26,475 nucleotides of DNA, from contig JAAYFR010000312.1 in NCBI GenBank assembly GCA_012728155.1, positions 1 to 26,475 on the forward strand, read 5' to 3'. This document shows, in pieces, positions 1-8,138 of the stretch (position 1 is the first letter of the stretch; each line of letters starts with the position of its first letter). Source of the stretch: Bacteroidales bacterium. Its GTDB lineage: Bacteria > Bacteroidota > Bacteroidia > Bacteroidales > Dysgonomonadaceae. The notes under the pieces are model-generated. The model was not told the DNA's origin. It saw only the letters and a program-made list of their open reading frames with translations, and did no database searches. The translations under genes were made by a program, and so were the position numbers.

Positions 1-468
1 AATGGCATCAAACTCGTCTGTACAGGAAAGTGAAATTCCATAAATTTCTTCCCTGTTCTCTTCCACTACTTGTTTCCCTAAATTCCGATTAAAAATAACC
101 AGGAAATAGCGTAGAAATTTCAGGTATTTTTCCGAAGGGATAATTTTTTTTATTTCATCCACAAACACTTTTTCCTGATAATAAAGTAGCTCTTCGGAAA
201 GACGTCCAATGGCAACCCCTCTTTCAAAAGGAGCGCCCTCCACATACAATTCCCAAAGTCCCTGTTTGTTTAGGATAAGGGTATTATCGCCGTACGAACG
301 GAGACTATCGGTGATGGACAGCGGAAGCTCAGAAAGATCAGAGAGGGTTAAATCAGGCTGTTTCATATCGGCAGATGAATAAAGAATATAGGAACCTGCC
401 AGAAGGATTGTCAATAAAGTAAGAAAACCTATCGCCAACCATTTCACTGTTTTTATCACTATCTTCAT
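1..468 (-). CDS. C45-type acyltransferase/hydrolase, N-terminal part (runs off the window)
   Basis: I translated the 156 codons from the ATG at 468 down to base 1 and found no stop, so this is the N-terminal part of a longer protein. It opens with a basic stretch and a hydrophobic segment at about residues 9-32, which suggests a membrane anchor or signal peptide. Around residues 74-90 it reads LWELYVEGAPFERGVAIGRL, which resembles the start of the mature domain in C45 peptidases and acyl-CoA:6-aminopenicillanate acyltransferase-like proteins. These are Ntn-hydrolases that cut or form amides. The self-cleaving cysteine expected further on lies outside the window. It starts one base after the stop of the oxidoreductase gene, so it is translationally coupled and belongs to the pigment operon. 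The family call rests on a short region, and the substrate is unknown. Confidence 0.6.
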   Translation of the reverse strand, partial: MKIVIKTVKWLAIGFLTLLTILLAGSYILYSSADMKQPDLTLSDLSELPLSITDSLRSYGDNTLILNKQGLWELYVEGAPFERGVAIGRLSEELLYYQEKVFVDEIKKIIPSEKYLKFLRYFLVIFNRNLGKQVVEENREEIYGISLSCTDEFDAI

Positions 469-469
469 C

Positions 470-1966
470 TCAACTATTTCCTATTTTCTTTGCCAGATAT
501 TCTTCACCCAGCAACTCACTACAACTGATCAGGGAGGTGAGTGTCACCCCGAGAACACCATGCATATTCACATTCTGGCCGGCAAACAGAAGATTTTTCA
601 CCTTGCTCCGTACCGGGATAAGGGTTGAAAGGGGATTCTGATAGTTCTTCATGATACCGTATGCCGATCCTTCCGGTGTACCGGTATAATCACGATACGA
701 CAGCGGAGAGGTAGTTACTACATGTTCCGTATTCTCCAAGAGAGCAGGATCAAACTGTCTGACATACTGGAAAATCTCTTCGGTTTTCTGTTCCTTGAAC
801 TGACGGTAATCATCGCCACGCCGTTCGTAAAGCGTATCTTTCCACGGCTCCACCTCCTTGTAAAGCATCGGCGTCAGCAACTCCACCACACTGGTATATC
901 GGATATCCTCTTCATTGGGCCGCATCGACGTCAATACACCAATCACTCCTTTATCATCCGGAAACGATGTCCTGTGCCACGCATCCTGTCCGTCAGCATA
1001 AAAATAGATATTGTGATTGATATACGGATCACTATTTTTCTTCTTGATCAGGTAGACTGTAAAAAAACCGTAAGAGTTGGGCAATGACCTCAATCTCGAC
1101 AGATAGGCCTTGCGGATGTTGGTGGTCCTGTCGGTGATCTCGAGTGTTTTCATCGGATGCATCGTAGAGATCACATGATTTGCCTCTATCAGCTCTGCAT
1201 TATTCACCTCTACCCCACTCACCCTGTTTTGATCACAGCGGATGGCTGTGGCCTGTGCCCGGGTAATTACTTTTCCACCGTTGCCTTCAATTTTACGTAT
1301 AAGGGCATCTGTCAGTTGCATGCTACTCCCCAGAAAACGATAGGAGCCATGCAGATAAGACGATGTAGTCATCGCATGGATATAAAAGGTGGAGACCGCT
1401 TTGTCGCCCCCGTAAAGCATGGCAGGATTTGAGAGCAGATGCCGGAGGCGTTCGTTTTGGGTGATCCCGGCAATGGTTTTCCAGGCAGAGAGAGAAAATA
1501 TATCCAGATTTGAAGTTGAGATCTTACCCTTTCTGAATCCTTCCACAGTCACGGCATCTGCAATATCGGAGATTATTTTTATATAATGTTGCAGGTTTTC
1601 CCTTTCGTCGGGAAAATCTTTGGCAAGCACCTCTATAAAACGTTCTTCCCCCATCGCATAGGAATAAGATTGATCGGGATAGACAATCTGGTCGAAACAA
1701 TCTTCATTCAATCGGACAAGTTTTATCTCATCCATGATATCCAGATAGGAGAAGCAACGGTGCAAAATCTCGCCTTCATCCATACTGCCAATGTAATGCA
1801 CACCGGTATCGAGTGTGCGTCCGAAGCGTTTGAATCCTTGAAAGCAGCCGCCCGGTATATCATTTTTCTCAAGCACACACACCGAATAGCCCTCTCTGGA
1901 TAACACTGCAGCACAGATCAATCCTCCTAATCCGCTTCCGATAATGACAATATCATACTTTTGCAT
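470..1966 (-). CDS. FAD-dependent oxidoreductase, phytoene desaturase/carotenoid isomerase (CrtI/CRTISO) type
   Basis: The 498-residue protein has the normal length of the CrtI family. A dinucleotide-binding motif GSGLGG sits at residues 10-15, and the acidic end of the second beta strand is E33. Near the C-terminus, the segment LLFAGQNVNMHGVLGVTLTS looks like the second FAD-contacting part of this fold. Known relatives desaturate or isomerise conjugated carotenoid chains, so acting on the double bonds of an aryl polyene is a natural guess, but this is inference. The gene starts 6 bases after the stop of the MMPL fusion gene and is followed after one base by the C45-type gene, so it is inside the operon. 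It could instead be a retinol saturase-like enzyme. Confidence 0.85.
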   Translation of the reverse strand: MQKYDIVIIGSGLGGLICAAVLSREGYSVCVLEKNDIPGGCFQGFKRFGRTLDTGVHYIGSMDEGEILHRCFSYLDIMDEIKLVRLNEDCFDQIVYPDQSYSYAMGEERFIEVLAKDFPDERENLQHYIKIISDIADAVTVEGFRKGKISTSNLDIFSLSAWKTIAGITQNERLRHLLSNPAMLYGGDKAVSTFYIHAMTTSSYLHGSYRFLGSSMQLTDALIRKIEGNGGKVITRAQATAIRCDQNRVSGVEVNNAELIEANHVISTMHPMKTLEITDRTTNIRKAYLSRLRSLPNSYGFFTVYLIKKKNSDPYINHNIYFYADGQDAWHRTSFPDDKGVIGVLTSMRPNEEDIRYTSVVELLTPMLYKEVEPWKDTLYERRGDDYRQFKEQKTEEIFQYVRQFDPALLENTEHVVTTSPLSYRDYTGTPEGSAYGIMKNYQNPLSTLIPVRSKVKNLLFAGQNVNMHGVLGVTLTSLISCSELLGEEYLAKKIGNS

Positions 1967-1972
1967 ATTCGA

Positions 1973-4900
1973 TTATCCCTCTTTCTTCCTAAATATAAAA
2001 ATCTGGTTGGATGTCAGCTTGTCATTCGACTGCTGCTCCAAATCCAGGTCATTCTTGCGGGCAAACAGTTCAAATTGTTTTGCCGTTGGAAAATGCAACT
2101 GCTGTTCCGTTTTGTTGAATTTGAAGAAACGGGTAGAGAGTATCTCTGTAAATCGGGTTATCTTATGCGCGCGATCTTGGTCGGCATCACTGTCGCGCAC
2201 AATAATCATACCACTGCCATTCATCTTTTCCACACATCTCTCCAACAGAATTTCCTGCGACTGCCAATCCAAATAATGCAACATATCGTTTACCACAAAT
2301 ACATCGGCAACCGGATAATCATATTGTAATGCATCGCTGCAATCAAACCGGATTTGTGGTGTCTTTGAGAAGTTATGATGGGCAATCGCAATTTTATCCT
2401 CATCATAATCAATCCCTAAGACAGTACGCTCCGCCGAAGTGGTGGACAACATATAGGCCAACATACCATAGCCGCAACCCACATCCACTACCGAAGCATT
2501 ACGGGGAATTATGCGCTCGAAATAGGCGTAATATTTCTCCATAGCTGATTTTACCCGTACATACCACTCTTCCACCGGCCCTTTATAGAGATAGTTCTGC
2601 ACAAGTTTATGCCTGAAATAGAGGTTGTCGGGCCGGTCGTAACACCCCTTTAACCGATCATACTCTTCACTTATGATCTTTTTTACCGCTTTGGCGACAT
2701 GATGCGCCGAACCATATTCCGATACTCTTTCAGCCGGAATTCTCGGTAAGATAGCCGCTCCGTAACTACCCGGCTTAATATAAAACATCTGCCGCTTATT
2801 GAGTACCTGTCCCGTACCAAAAATTGCCATCGGAACCACGTCTAACTGCAGGCTCTCGGCCAGCATAAAAGCTCCTTTATGAAACCGCCTGATCTCTCCG
2901 TCCACCGACCGGGTACCTTCGGGAAACACCACCACCAAATAGCCATCAGCCACCTTCTTACGAACTGTTTCACTCATACTTTCAAACCCCTCCTGAGTAG
3001 GGATGAACCCGGCATAACGGACCACATGTCCAAAAACAGGAGAATTCCATACCCACCGATTGGTTACCATCACAATCTTCGGCGAAAGTGAAAGCATGAT
3101 CAGGATATCAATCATCGATTGATGGTTAGCCACAATTACAGCCTGTTTCTTAAAATCTTCACCACTCTCATTGATGATCTTTTTCCTTGTATAAAAAATC
3201 AGGGACAGGAAAAGCCGTGTGTTGTACATGATTATCCGGCTGAACAGCGCTTTTTTCTTTTTGATTGAAACAGGAACGAGTGCCAACAGGAGCCGTATCA
3301 AAAACAGGAAGAGACTTCCCAAAGCAAACAACAGATAGATAAACAGAGTAGCAATCAGATAAAAAAGGGTGTAGGGATAATTCCCTTTTCGTGTGGGATG
3401 GGTGATAAAGAAGCGAAAGAGAAGGGGAATCACCGTATAAGAAACCAGCAAAACCGATAACATGCCCAGGATACTGATCAGGGATATGGATTTCAGTGCG
3501 GGATGCCTGGCAAAAATCAGTACCCCCATCCCTACAGTGGCAGTGAATGCTGAAAACAGAATCGCTATCTTGTGTGAATTGAACAGTTCCTTACCGGTAC
3601 GGTATTCCTGCTGCACACCATCCATCATGAAAATAGAAAAATCGTCCCCCAACCCAAAAATAAAGGTGGACAATATAATGTTGATGATATTGAATTCAAT
3701 CCCAAAGATGGCCATCAACCCCAAGATAATCACCCAACTGATCGCCATCGGCGCAAAAGCCATCAACGTGAGTTCGAGCCGCCCATACGAAATAAGCAGT
3801 GCCAGGAAGATAATCAGCGATGAAAGAAATAAAATGGTGTTGAAGTCGTCGTTGATTACCGAGACCCATTTATTGATAAAGAAAGCCCGGTCGAAAATTA
3901 CCAGATCCGGATTGGAACCCATTGTTTCATATACAAAATCTTTCTGCTTTTCCGACAATTGCACCTGGGTGATACACATCAGGGAATTGCCGTCACTCAC
4001 TATCCAATCTGCCAGAAAAGGAATATTTTCAGCCAGCTCTTCCGGAGAAAACGGTTCGAATATGTGATCCAACAAATCGAAAAATGATTCGAAAGCATCG
4101 GGTGAAAAGCCATATTTCACGCCACTCCTCCCAATTTCATCCTCCAGAAAATGTTTTTTATCATCTGTCCAGAAATTGTGCCATCGACGGATACGCTCTT
4201 GCTGTTGCTGTGGGGGAATCATCAGCTTTTCTGATGAGACAAAATTCTGAATTTTTCCATCAGACTTACATTGAGCAAGATTTTTATTGTTCTCGGCATA
4301 GTTTTGCAGGGCTTTATCCACAGTTTCACCTACCGACACAAACATAATCTGTTGCCGGTCGCCCGTCATAAAAAGATGACTCATTTTATGCTCGGCCTCT
4401 TTGATATGCGCTGGTTCATAATTCAAATTAGACATATCACTGTCGAATTGAACATTTCCCATCGTAAAAAGCCCCACAACAAATAAGAGCACGATCAGCC
4501 CCAATAGGATTTTGTTTTTTTCAAATGGATAGGAGGTCACTCTCCTCACTATCCTCAATGCTCTTCGTGAAGTCTGCGAATCGGTTTTTTTCCCTAAGAG
4601 ATGGGGAAGAAAGATCAAACAAAACAGGATGGTACCTACCAACGAAAGGGCGGAAAACAACCCGAAATCGCGCAACATGTCAGATGAAGTGAAGAGCAGT
4701 GAAAGGAAGGCGCCGATAGTGGTAAATCCACCTACCAGCAGTGGATAGGAAAGCTCTTCGACCAATTGGCGGCGCGTTTCTACAAGGTTGTAATGGGTAA
4801 TTACATGAATAGAATAGCTCAATGCTATACCCAGCACCACCGCCCCCACCCCGATGGCGATGGCCGAAATGGAGCCTTTGATAAAAAATATCACCGCCAG

Positions 4901-5836
4901 GGCAAACACTCCACCGTAAACCACCGGCGTAAGTAAAAGCGGAATTGCACTCCGGCTTTTGAACATCACCCGCATAAAGCCGATAATGATAAACAATGCC
5001 ACACCGAGTGTGAGATAGGTGTCCTTTTTCACCTGCCGGGCATTATACACCGCGACCGACGGTCCGCCAAAGAACTGTACCCGCACACCGGAAAACTCCT
5101 GTTCCACTTCTGCCGAGAGTTCTTCCAACTCGGCGATCAACTTCTCATTCTTGCCTGTTTCGCCCGTACTATATTTGGGCGAAAGAATAAGGAGAAGGGT
5201 AGATAAGTCGGACGAGAAAATATGGTTGTCGTATATTTCGTAATTTGAGATATTCTCAAAATCTTTCAACCCCAGCATCATATTTCCACCAATACCAAGT
5301 GGATCTTGCGGGATAGTCGTTTTTAGCGCCACTCCCGCCGGCGACATCAGGTGCACAAAATTCTGCCGCATCCGTGCATCTATCGCATCCGACGTCAATA
5401 GTGTATCCAACCGCCGATAATCATCATCCGTCAGGAAAACAGGCAGATGTCCATACAGAAATCCACTTGTCCGATCTACCATATCCCCTCCCACTTCCGA
5501 CAGAATATCGAGCAGATAATCGGCAGCAACCCCTGAGGTGATCAACTCGTTCATCCGTTCACCGGCCAACACGACAGTATCGAGCAACTCCTCCTCTCTG
5601 GCCGAATCATAGGTGGAAACCATCACGATGATCTTGTCTTTTATTTTCAGATTCTGGAAAACCAGTTCATTGGTTTTTGAATCGGCATTGTCTGGAAAAA
5701 AACGGGTGAGTTCTTCCTCAAACCGTAACTGGAGGGCAAACAGTAGCAACAGTACAAAACTACCCAACATCAGGATATTCCGCAAAATCCTCTTTTGAGA
5801 TAAATAGTCGTAAATATGGACGAAGAAGTTGCTCAT
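1973..5836 (-). CDS. trifunctional MMPL transporter / PlsC acyltransferase / SAM methyltransferase
   Basis: This 1287-residue protein joins three domains. Residues 1 to about 830 are an MMPL/RND exporter: an N-terminal membrane helix, a large periplasmic loop, a bundle of helices near residue 335, a second loop, and a second bundle with GLGDDFSIFMMDG near residue 732. Next comes a PlsC-type acyltransferase with NHQSMID (the NHx4D motif) near residue 903 and FPEGTRS near residue 972. The last 200 residues form a class I methyltransferase with the glycine-rich SAM loop VDVGCGYG near residue 1118. Fusions of this layout are known in Bacteroidota pigment clusters. The likely job is to acylate and export the polyene lipid; what the methyltransferase modifies is unknown. 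The start codon overlaps the upstream glycosyltransferase by 4 bases (ATGA), showing coupled translation. Confidence 0.92.
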   Translation of the reverse strand: MSNFFVHIYDYLSQKRILRNILMLGSFVLLLLFALQLRFEEELTRFFPDNADSKTNELVFQNLKIKDKIIVMVSTYDSAREEELLDTVVLAGERMNELITSGVAADYLLDILSEVGGDMVDRTSGFLYGHLPVFLTDDDYRRLDTLLTSDAIDARMRQNFVHLMSPAGVALKTTIPQDPLGIGGNMMLGLKDFENISNYEIYDNHIFSSDLSTLLLILSPKYSTGETGKNEKLIAELEELSAEVEQEFSGVRVQFFGGPSVAVYNARQVKKDTYLTLGVALFIIIGFMRVMFKSRSAIPLLLTPVVYGGVFALAVIFFIKGSISAIAIGVGAVVLGIALSYSIHVITHYNLVETRRQLVEELSYPLLVGGFTTIGAFLSLLFTSSDMLRDFGLFSALSLVGTILFCLIFLPHLLGKKTDSQTSRRALRIVRRVTSYPFEKNKILLGLIVLLFVVGLFTMGNVQFDSDMSNLNYEPAHIKEAEHKMSHLFMTGDRQQIMFVSVGETVDKALQNYAENNKNLAQCKSDGKIQNFVSSEKLMIPPQQQQERIRRWHNFWTDDKKHFLEDEIGRSGVKYGFSPDAFESFFDLLDHIFEPFSPEELAENIPFLADWIVSDGNSLMCITQVQLSEKQKDFVYETMGSNPDLVIFDRAFFINKWVSVINDDFNTILFLSSLIIFLALLISYGRLELTLMAFAPMAISWVIILGLMAIFGIEFNIINIILSTFIFGLGDDFSIFMMDGVQQEYRTGKELFNSHKIAILFSAFTATVGMGVLIFARHPALKSISLISILGMLSVLLVSYTVIPLLFRFFITHPTRKGNYPYTLFYLIATLFIYLLFALGSLFLFLIRLLLALVPVSIKKKKALFSRIIMYNTRLFLSLIFYTRKKIINESGEDFKKQAVIVANHQSMIDILIMLSLSPKIVMVTNRWVWNSPVFGHVVRYAGFIPTQEGFESMSETVRKKVADGYLVVVFPEGTRSVDGEIRRFHKGAFMLAESLQLDVVPMAIFGTGQVLNKRQMFYIKPGSYGAAILPRIPAERVSEYGSAHHVAKAVKKIISEEYDRLKGCYDRPDNLYFRHKLVQNYLYKGPVEEWYVRVKSAMEKYYAYFERIIPRNASVVDVGCGYGMLAYMLSTTSAERTVLGIDYDEDKIAIAHHNFSKTPQIRFDCSDALQYDYPVADVFVVNDMLHYLDWQSQEILLERCVEKMNGSGMIIVRDSDADQDRAHKITRFTEILSTRFFKFNKTEQQLHFPTAKQFELFARKNDLDLEQQSNDKLTSNQIFIFRKKEG

Positions 5837-6996
5837 AGCACAACAGTTTTGGGTTTACGGAAAATTATCAGCAGCATATAGCAAATCAAGCCGGCAAGCA
5901 AACCACAAACCACGGCAAAGACGATGCTTCCCAACAGATATTGCAGGAGTGAACTCATCACAAATTCAAACGACATATTCTCGATAGAAAAATTCAACGT
6001 CCGGCCGAGCAAACATGCTCCGGAAGCATAACTTCCGAACAAAATAAACGGGATCATGGGGGGAATACTGATGTTGGAGGCCACCAATGTAATCACTTTG
6101 TTGAGTTTGAGCAGATGTGCCAACAGGAAAGCAATCGCCATCTGATAGCCCCACACCGGTACGATGCCCATAAAGACACCCAGCATCACCGCGCTGGAAA
6201 TTCGTGCGTTGCTTTCGGTGGAATGGGTAATATTGTTCCGGATAAACTTCCGGATATTCTCTTTTGTCAGGCTGCGTAACGTCTTCCACGGATAATACCA
6301 TAGCAATGCTACCAACACCAAAACAGTATTAAGCAGGCTAATACGGGTGAAGTCGCGCCAAGGATTAAAATGGCTTACCCGTTCACCTTCGGGCGGGTAA
6401 TAGACCCGCACCGATACATTGCGGACATGCACACCTTTCCATGCCGATTGCACAATGATTTCCAACTCGAACTCATATTTTCCGGTAAAAAGTTTCAGGT
6501 TTTTAATCTTCTCCAATGGATAGAGGCGATAACCCGATTGGGTATCCTCCATTTTTTTGCCCGTTTCAATCCAGTACCAGAAGTTGGAGAATTTATTGGC
6601 AAAGCTGTTCTTACCAGGCATATTGTCGGCTTGCAAGTTACGCGCACCGACAAGCAAGGCATCGGGTGTTTTCTCAATCTCTTCCAAAAAAATGGGAATA
6701 TCTTCGGGATAATGCTGACCATCGGAATCGAGCGTGATGGCATAACGGAAATCCTCTTTCGCGGCAGTTTTCAGACCGACTTTCAGCGCAGCTCCCTTAC
6801 CTCTGTTCTTCGGGAAATGAATAACACAAATCTCCGGGAACTGAGTCAGCACTTCCGCTGTATTGTCTGTTGAACCATCATTTACCACCAGTATGGGAAG
6901 TCCAAAAGGAAGGGTCCGTTTTATCACATCACCTAATGTGACAGCGTTGTTGTACGTAGGAATAATTACGATCGTATTTTTCAGATATCCTTCCAT
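5833..6996 (-). CDS. GT2 glycosyltransferase with C-terminal DUF2062 membrane domain
   Basis: The N-terminal half is a family 2 glycosyltransferase (GT-A fold): TIVIIPTYNN at residues 8-17, VVNDGSTD at 37-44 and a metal-binding DSD at 90-92. It resembles dolichol-phosphate mannosyltransferase-like enzymes. From about residue 215 there are hydrophobic segments, and residues 245-385 match DUF2062, an integral membrane domain often attached to such enzymes. I chose the ATG at 6996 because it leaves the usual few residues before the first strand. An in-frame ATG at 7029 would add 11 residues and lengthen the overlap with the dehydratase gene. The gene overlaps the dehydratase upstream and the MMPL fusion downstream, so all three are coupled. 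Sugar and acceptor are unknown; a pigment glycolipid is plausible. Confidence 0.9.
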   Translation of the reverse strand: MEGYLKNTIVIIPTYNNAVTLGDVIKRTLPFGLPILVVNDGSTDNTAEVLTQFPEICVIHFPKNRGKGAALKVGLKTAAKEDFRYAITLDSDGQHYPEDIPIFLEEIEKTPDALLVGARNLQADNMPGKNSFANKFSNFWYWIETGKKMEDTQSGYRLYPLEKIKNLKLFTGKYEFELEIIVQSAWKGVHVRNVSVRVYYPPEGERVSHFNPWRDFTRISLLNTVLVLVALLWYYPWKTLRSLTKENIRKFIRNNITHSTESNARISSAVMLGVFMGIVPVWGYQMAIAFLLAHLLKLNKVITLVASNISIPPMIPFILFGSYASGACLLGRTLNFSIENMSFEFVMSSLLQYLLGSIVFAVVCGLLAGLICYMLLIIFRKPKTVVL

Positions 6997-7352
6997 TCGT
7001 GAGACAAAGTGGCTTTCAGTTTCATACATTGCGTGTCGCCTATGAAAATGGCGGCACGCACTTCCTGTCCGTCGGTCAATCCAAATTCTATATCAAATGC
7101 CTTGTTTTCAATGGGATTGATGGGCGACAAAAATTTACACTCCCTGATTTTCTCAAACCGGACTGCACCTTCCAACCTTTGGGAAACAGCACGCTTCACC
7201 ACGTTAATCAGGCAGACCCCCGGCACGATGGGCATCCCGGGAAAATGTCCTGCAAACAAAGGATGACCGGCATCTGTTTCGCATCGGAAACGATAATTCC
7301 CCACCGTCTCACCTTGAAACTCGAGTTGAAAAAGTTCGTCCAGTTTATTCAT
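6981..7352 (-). CDS. 3-hydroxyacyl-ACP dehydratase, FabA/FabZ-like hotdog protein
   Basis: The 123-residue protein has the hallmark active-site loop of FabA/FabZ dehydratases, HPLFAGHFPGMPIVPG at residues 30-45, with H36 as the expected catalytic histidine. The enzyme removes water from 3-hydroxyacyl-ACP to give the trans-2-enoyl-ACP. With no enoyl reductase in the operon, repeated cycles would leave conjugated double bonds. This is the conventional dehydratase of the cluster, while the gene at 14743-15198 is the ApeP-like second one. Its start codon lies within a 41-bp repeat that is copied about 100 bp upstream, and it is the first gene after the interruption, so its expression may depend on a local promoter. 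Confidence 0.88.
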   Translation of the reverse strand: MNKLDELFQLEFQGETVGNYRFRCETDAGHPLFAGHFPGMPIVPGVCLINVVKRAVSQRLEGAVRFEKIRECKFLSPINPIENKAFDIEFGLTDGQEVRAAIFIGDTQCMKLKATLSHEWKDI

Positions 7353-7388
7353 ACGATTATTTTATTTTTTCCTGTTGGTGTATGGAAC
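7348..7388 (+). repeat. intergenic repeat, copy A (partial)
   Basis: This 41-bp segment is identical to 7450-7490, 102 bases further on. It begins with TTCATACG, whose CAT is the start codon of the dehydratase read on the other strand, and ends with TATGGAAC. Only the first half of the longer repeat (copies B and C) is recognisable here; after base 7388 the sequence diverges. Confidence 0.9.
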
Positions 7389-7396
7389 CTTTGACA

Positions 7397-7440
7397 TTTA
7401 AAATAATCATTTCCTTCGGATGTTTAATGATTATTTTAAA
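7397..7440. other. perfect 15-bp inverted repeat (hairpin)
   Basis: The arm TTTAAAATAATCATT at 7397-7411 is the exact reverse complement of 7426-7440, with a 14-base loop. It lies between repeat copies A and B, in the region upstream of the dehydratase. It could be an operator, an RNA hairpin or part of a mobile miniature element. It is very A+T-rich, so as an RNA stem it would be weak. Confidence 0.75.
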
Positions 7441-7448
7441 CATGTCGG

Positions 7449-7539
7449 TTTCATACGATTATTTTATTTTTTCCTGTTGGTGTATGGAACTCTCTTTTAA
7501 CCATATTCTTATGTAATAATGATTATCATGCTCGTTTCA
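7449..7539 (+). repeat. intergenic repeat, copy B
   Basis: About 91 bp beginning TTTCATACGA and ending ATCATGCTCGTTTCA. Its first half is identical to copy A. The whole unit aligns with copy C at 24386-24480 on the opposite strand, with roughly 80 percent identity in the right-hand half by eye and the outer ends identical. No open reading frame is inside it, so it looks like a small non-coding dispersed element. Confidence 0.85.
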
Positions 7540-7562
7540 CAAGAAAGTCGCTCTTAAGGCTT

Positions 7563-7594
7563 ACAAATATACATGATAAAAATGGATTATCACA
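7563..7594 (-). promoter_or_regulatory. putative promoter for the dehydratase-to-C45 genes
   Basis: Read on the minus strand, TATATTTG at 7570-7563 matches the Bacteroidota -7 box TAnnTTTG. TGTG at 7594-7591 lies 20 bases upstream, one mismatch from the TTTG -33 box. A perfect hairpin at 7582-7606 covers the -33 region. It would give a leader of about 200 bases containing repeat copies A and B. Similar chance matches are possible in such A+T-rich DNA. Confidence 0.4.
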
Positions 7595-7606
7595 CAGATA
7601 ATCCAT
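7582..7606. promoter_or_regulatory. perfect 10-bp inverted repeat, possible operator
   Basis: ATGGATTATC at 7582-7591 and GATAATCCAT at 7597-7606 are perfect reverse complements with a 5-base spacer. The site overlaps the -33 region of the putative minus-strand promoter and lies about 160 bases upstream of the antitoxin gene. Binding by HigA or by another dimeric regulator is possible but unproven. Confidence 0.45.
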
Positions 7607-7717
7607 ATACGCTTTGAAAGAAAAATATCCCATAGTTTTCTTTATTAGTATTTCGACTTTATCATACAGTACAAATTACTCGCTGTATAAAGTTGAAGTT
7701 CGATAATTGTTCTATTT

Positions 7718-7749
7718 TTTGCGAATATTGAAAATTTCTATTATCTTTG
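7718..7749 (+). promoter_or_regulatory. promoter of the HigA-type gene
   Basis: TTTG at 7718-7721, a 20-base spacer, then TATCTTTG at 7742-7749 match the Bacteroidota -33/-7 consensus exactly. Transcription would start near 7756, about a dozen bases before the ATG at 7768. A 6-bp inverted repeat (ATACAG at 7664-7669, CTGTAT at 7683-7688) lies just upstream. Confidence 0.7.
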
Positions 7750-7767
7750 TTTTCAATGAAGTAAAAA

Positions 7768-8130
7768 ATGTATGATTCTATTATTATGATTAAGATTGAA
7801 GGAATTGATCCACACATGATAGCAAACAACCTTACTCCATATGAGCCTACTCACCCGGGAGAAGTATTGAAAGAAGAGATAGAATTTCGAGGTATATCGC
7901 AACGTAAGCTTGCCTCTCAAATGGGAGTTGCATACTCGGTACTGAATGAAGTCTTGAATTGTAAACGTCCCGTCACAACTGAATATGCCTTATTGTTTGA
8001 AGCTGCTTTAGATATTGAGGCAGAGATGCTTTTGAGGATGCAATCTCGTTTTAATATGCAAACTATCCGACAAAATAAGTCATGGAGTGATCGACTTGAC
8101 AAAATCCGAAAAACAGCTGTTGTACTTTAG
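7768..8130 (+). CDS. higA: HigA-family antitoxin / XRE transcriptional regulator, without a toxin
   Basis: The 120-residue protein contains the signature of HigA-type antitoxins, EPTHPGEVLKEEIEFRGISQ at about residues 27-46, followed by a helix-turn-helix (RKLASQMGVAYSVLNEVLN) near residues 47-65. Such proteins bind their own promoter and neutralise a HigB/RelE-type RNase toxin. In most higBA pairs the toxin lies just upstream; here 7540-7767 contains no toxin-like reading frame, and the next gene downstream is convergent. It is therefore an orphan antitoxin or a plain regulator. It is the only plus-strand gene in the first 21 kb and sits between two blocks of the pigment operon, ending 8 bases from the stop of the lipoprotein gene. 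A start at residue 17 is also possible. Confidence 0.88.
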   Translation: MYDSIIMIKIEGIDPHMIANNLTPYEPTHPGEVLKEEIEFRGISQRKLASQMGVAYSVLNEVLNCKRPVTTEYALLFEAALDIEAEMLLRMQSRFNMQTIRQNKSWSDRLDKIRKTAVVL

Positions 8131-8138
8131 TAATCTGA

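Noticed and set aside
722..5798. Many plus-strand open frames of 60-200 codons opposite the operon, such as 3462-4067
   Set aside because: They lie opposite genes with clear domains, have no promoter or recognisable motif, and the coding signal is fully explained by the minus-strand genes.
7348..7539. CRISPR array
   Set aside because: There are only two copies here, with a 61-base gap, no further units and no cas genes in the window.
7540..7717. A possible HigB toxin remnant upstream of higA
   Set aside because: No frame of useful length and no toxin-like motif is found; the stretch is A+T-rich non-coding DNA.
7353..8138. Insertion sequence or integron cassette carrying higA
   Set aside because: No transposase or integrase gene, no clear terminal inverted repeats and no target duplication around the block could be found.
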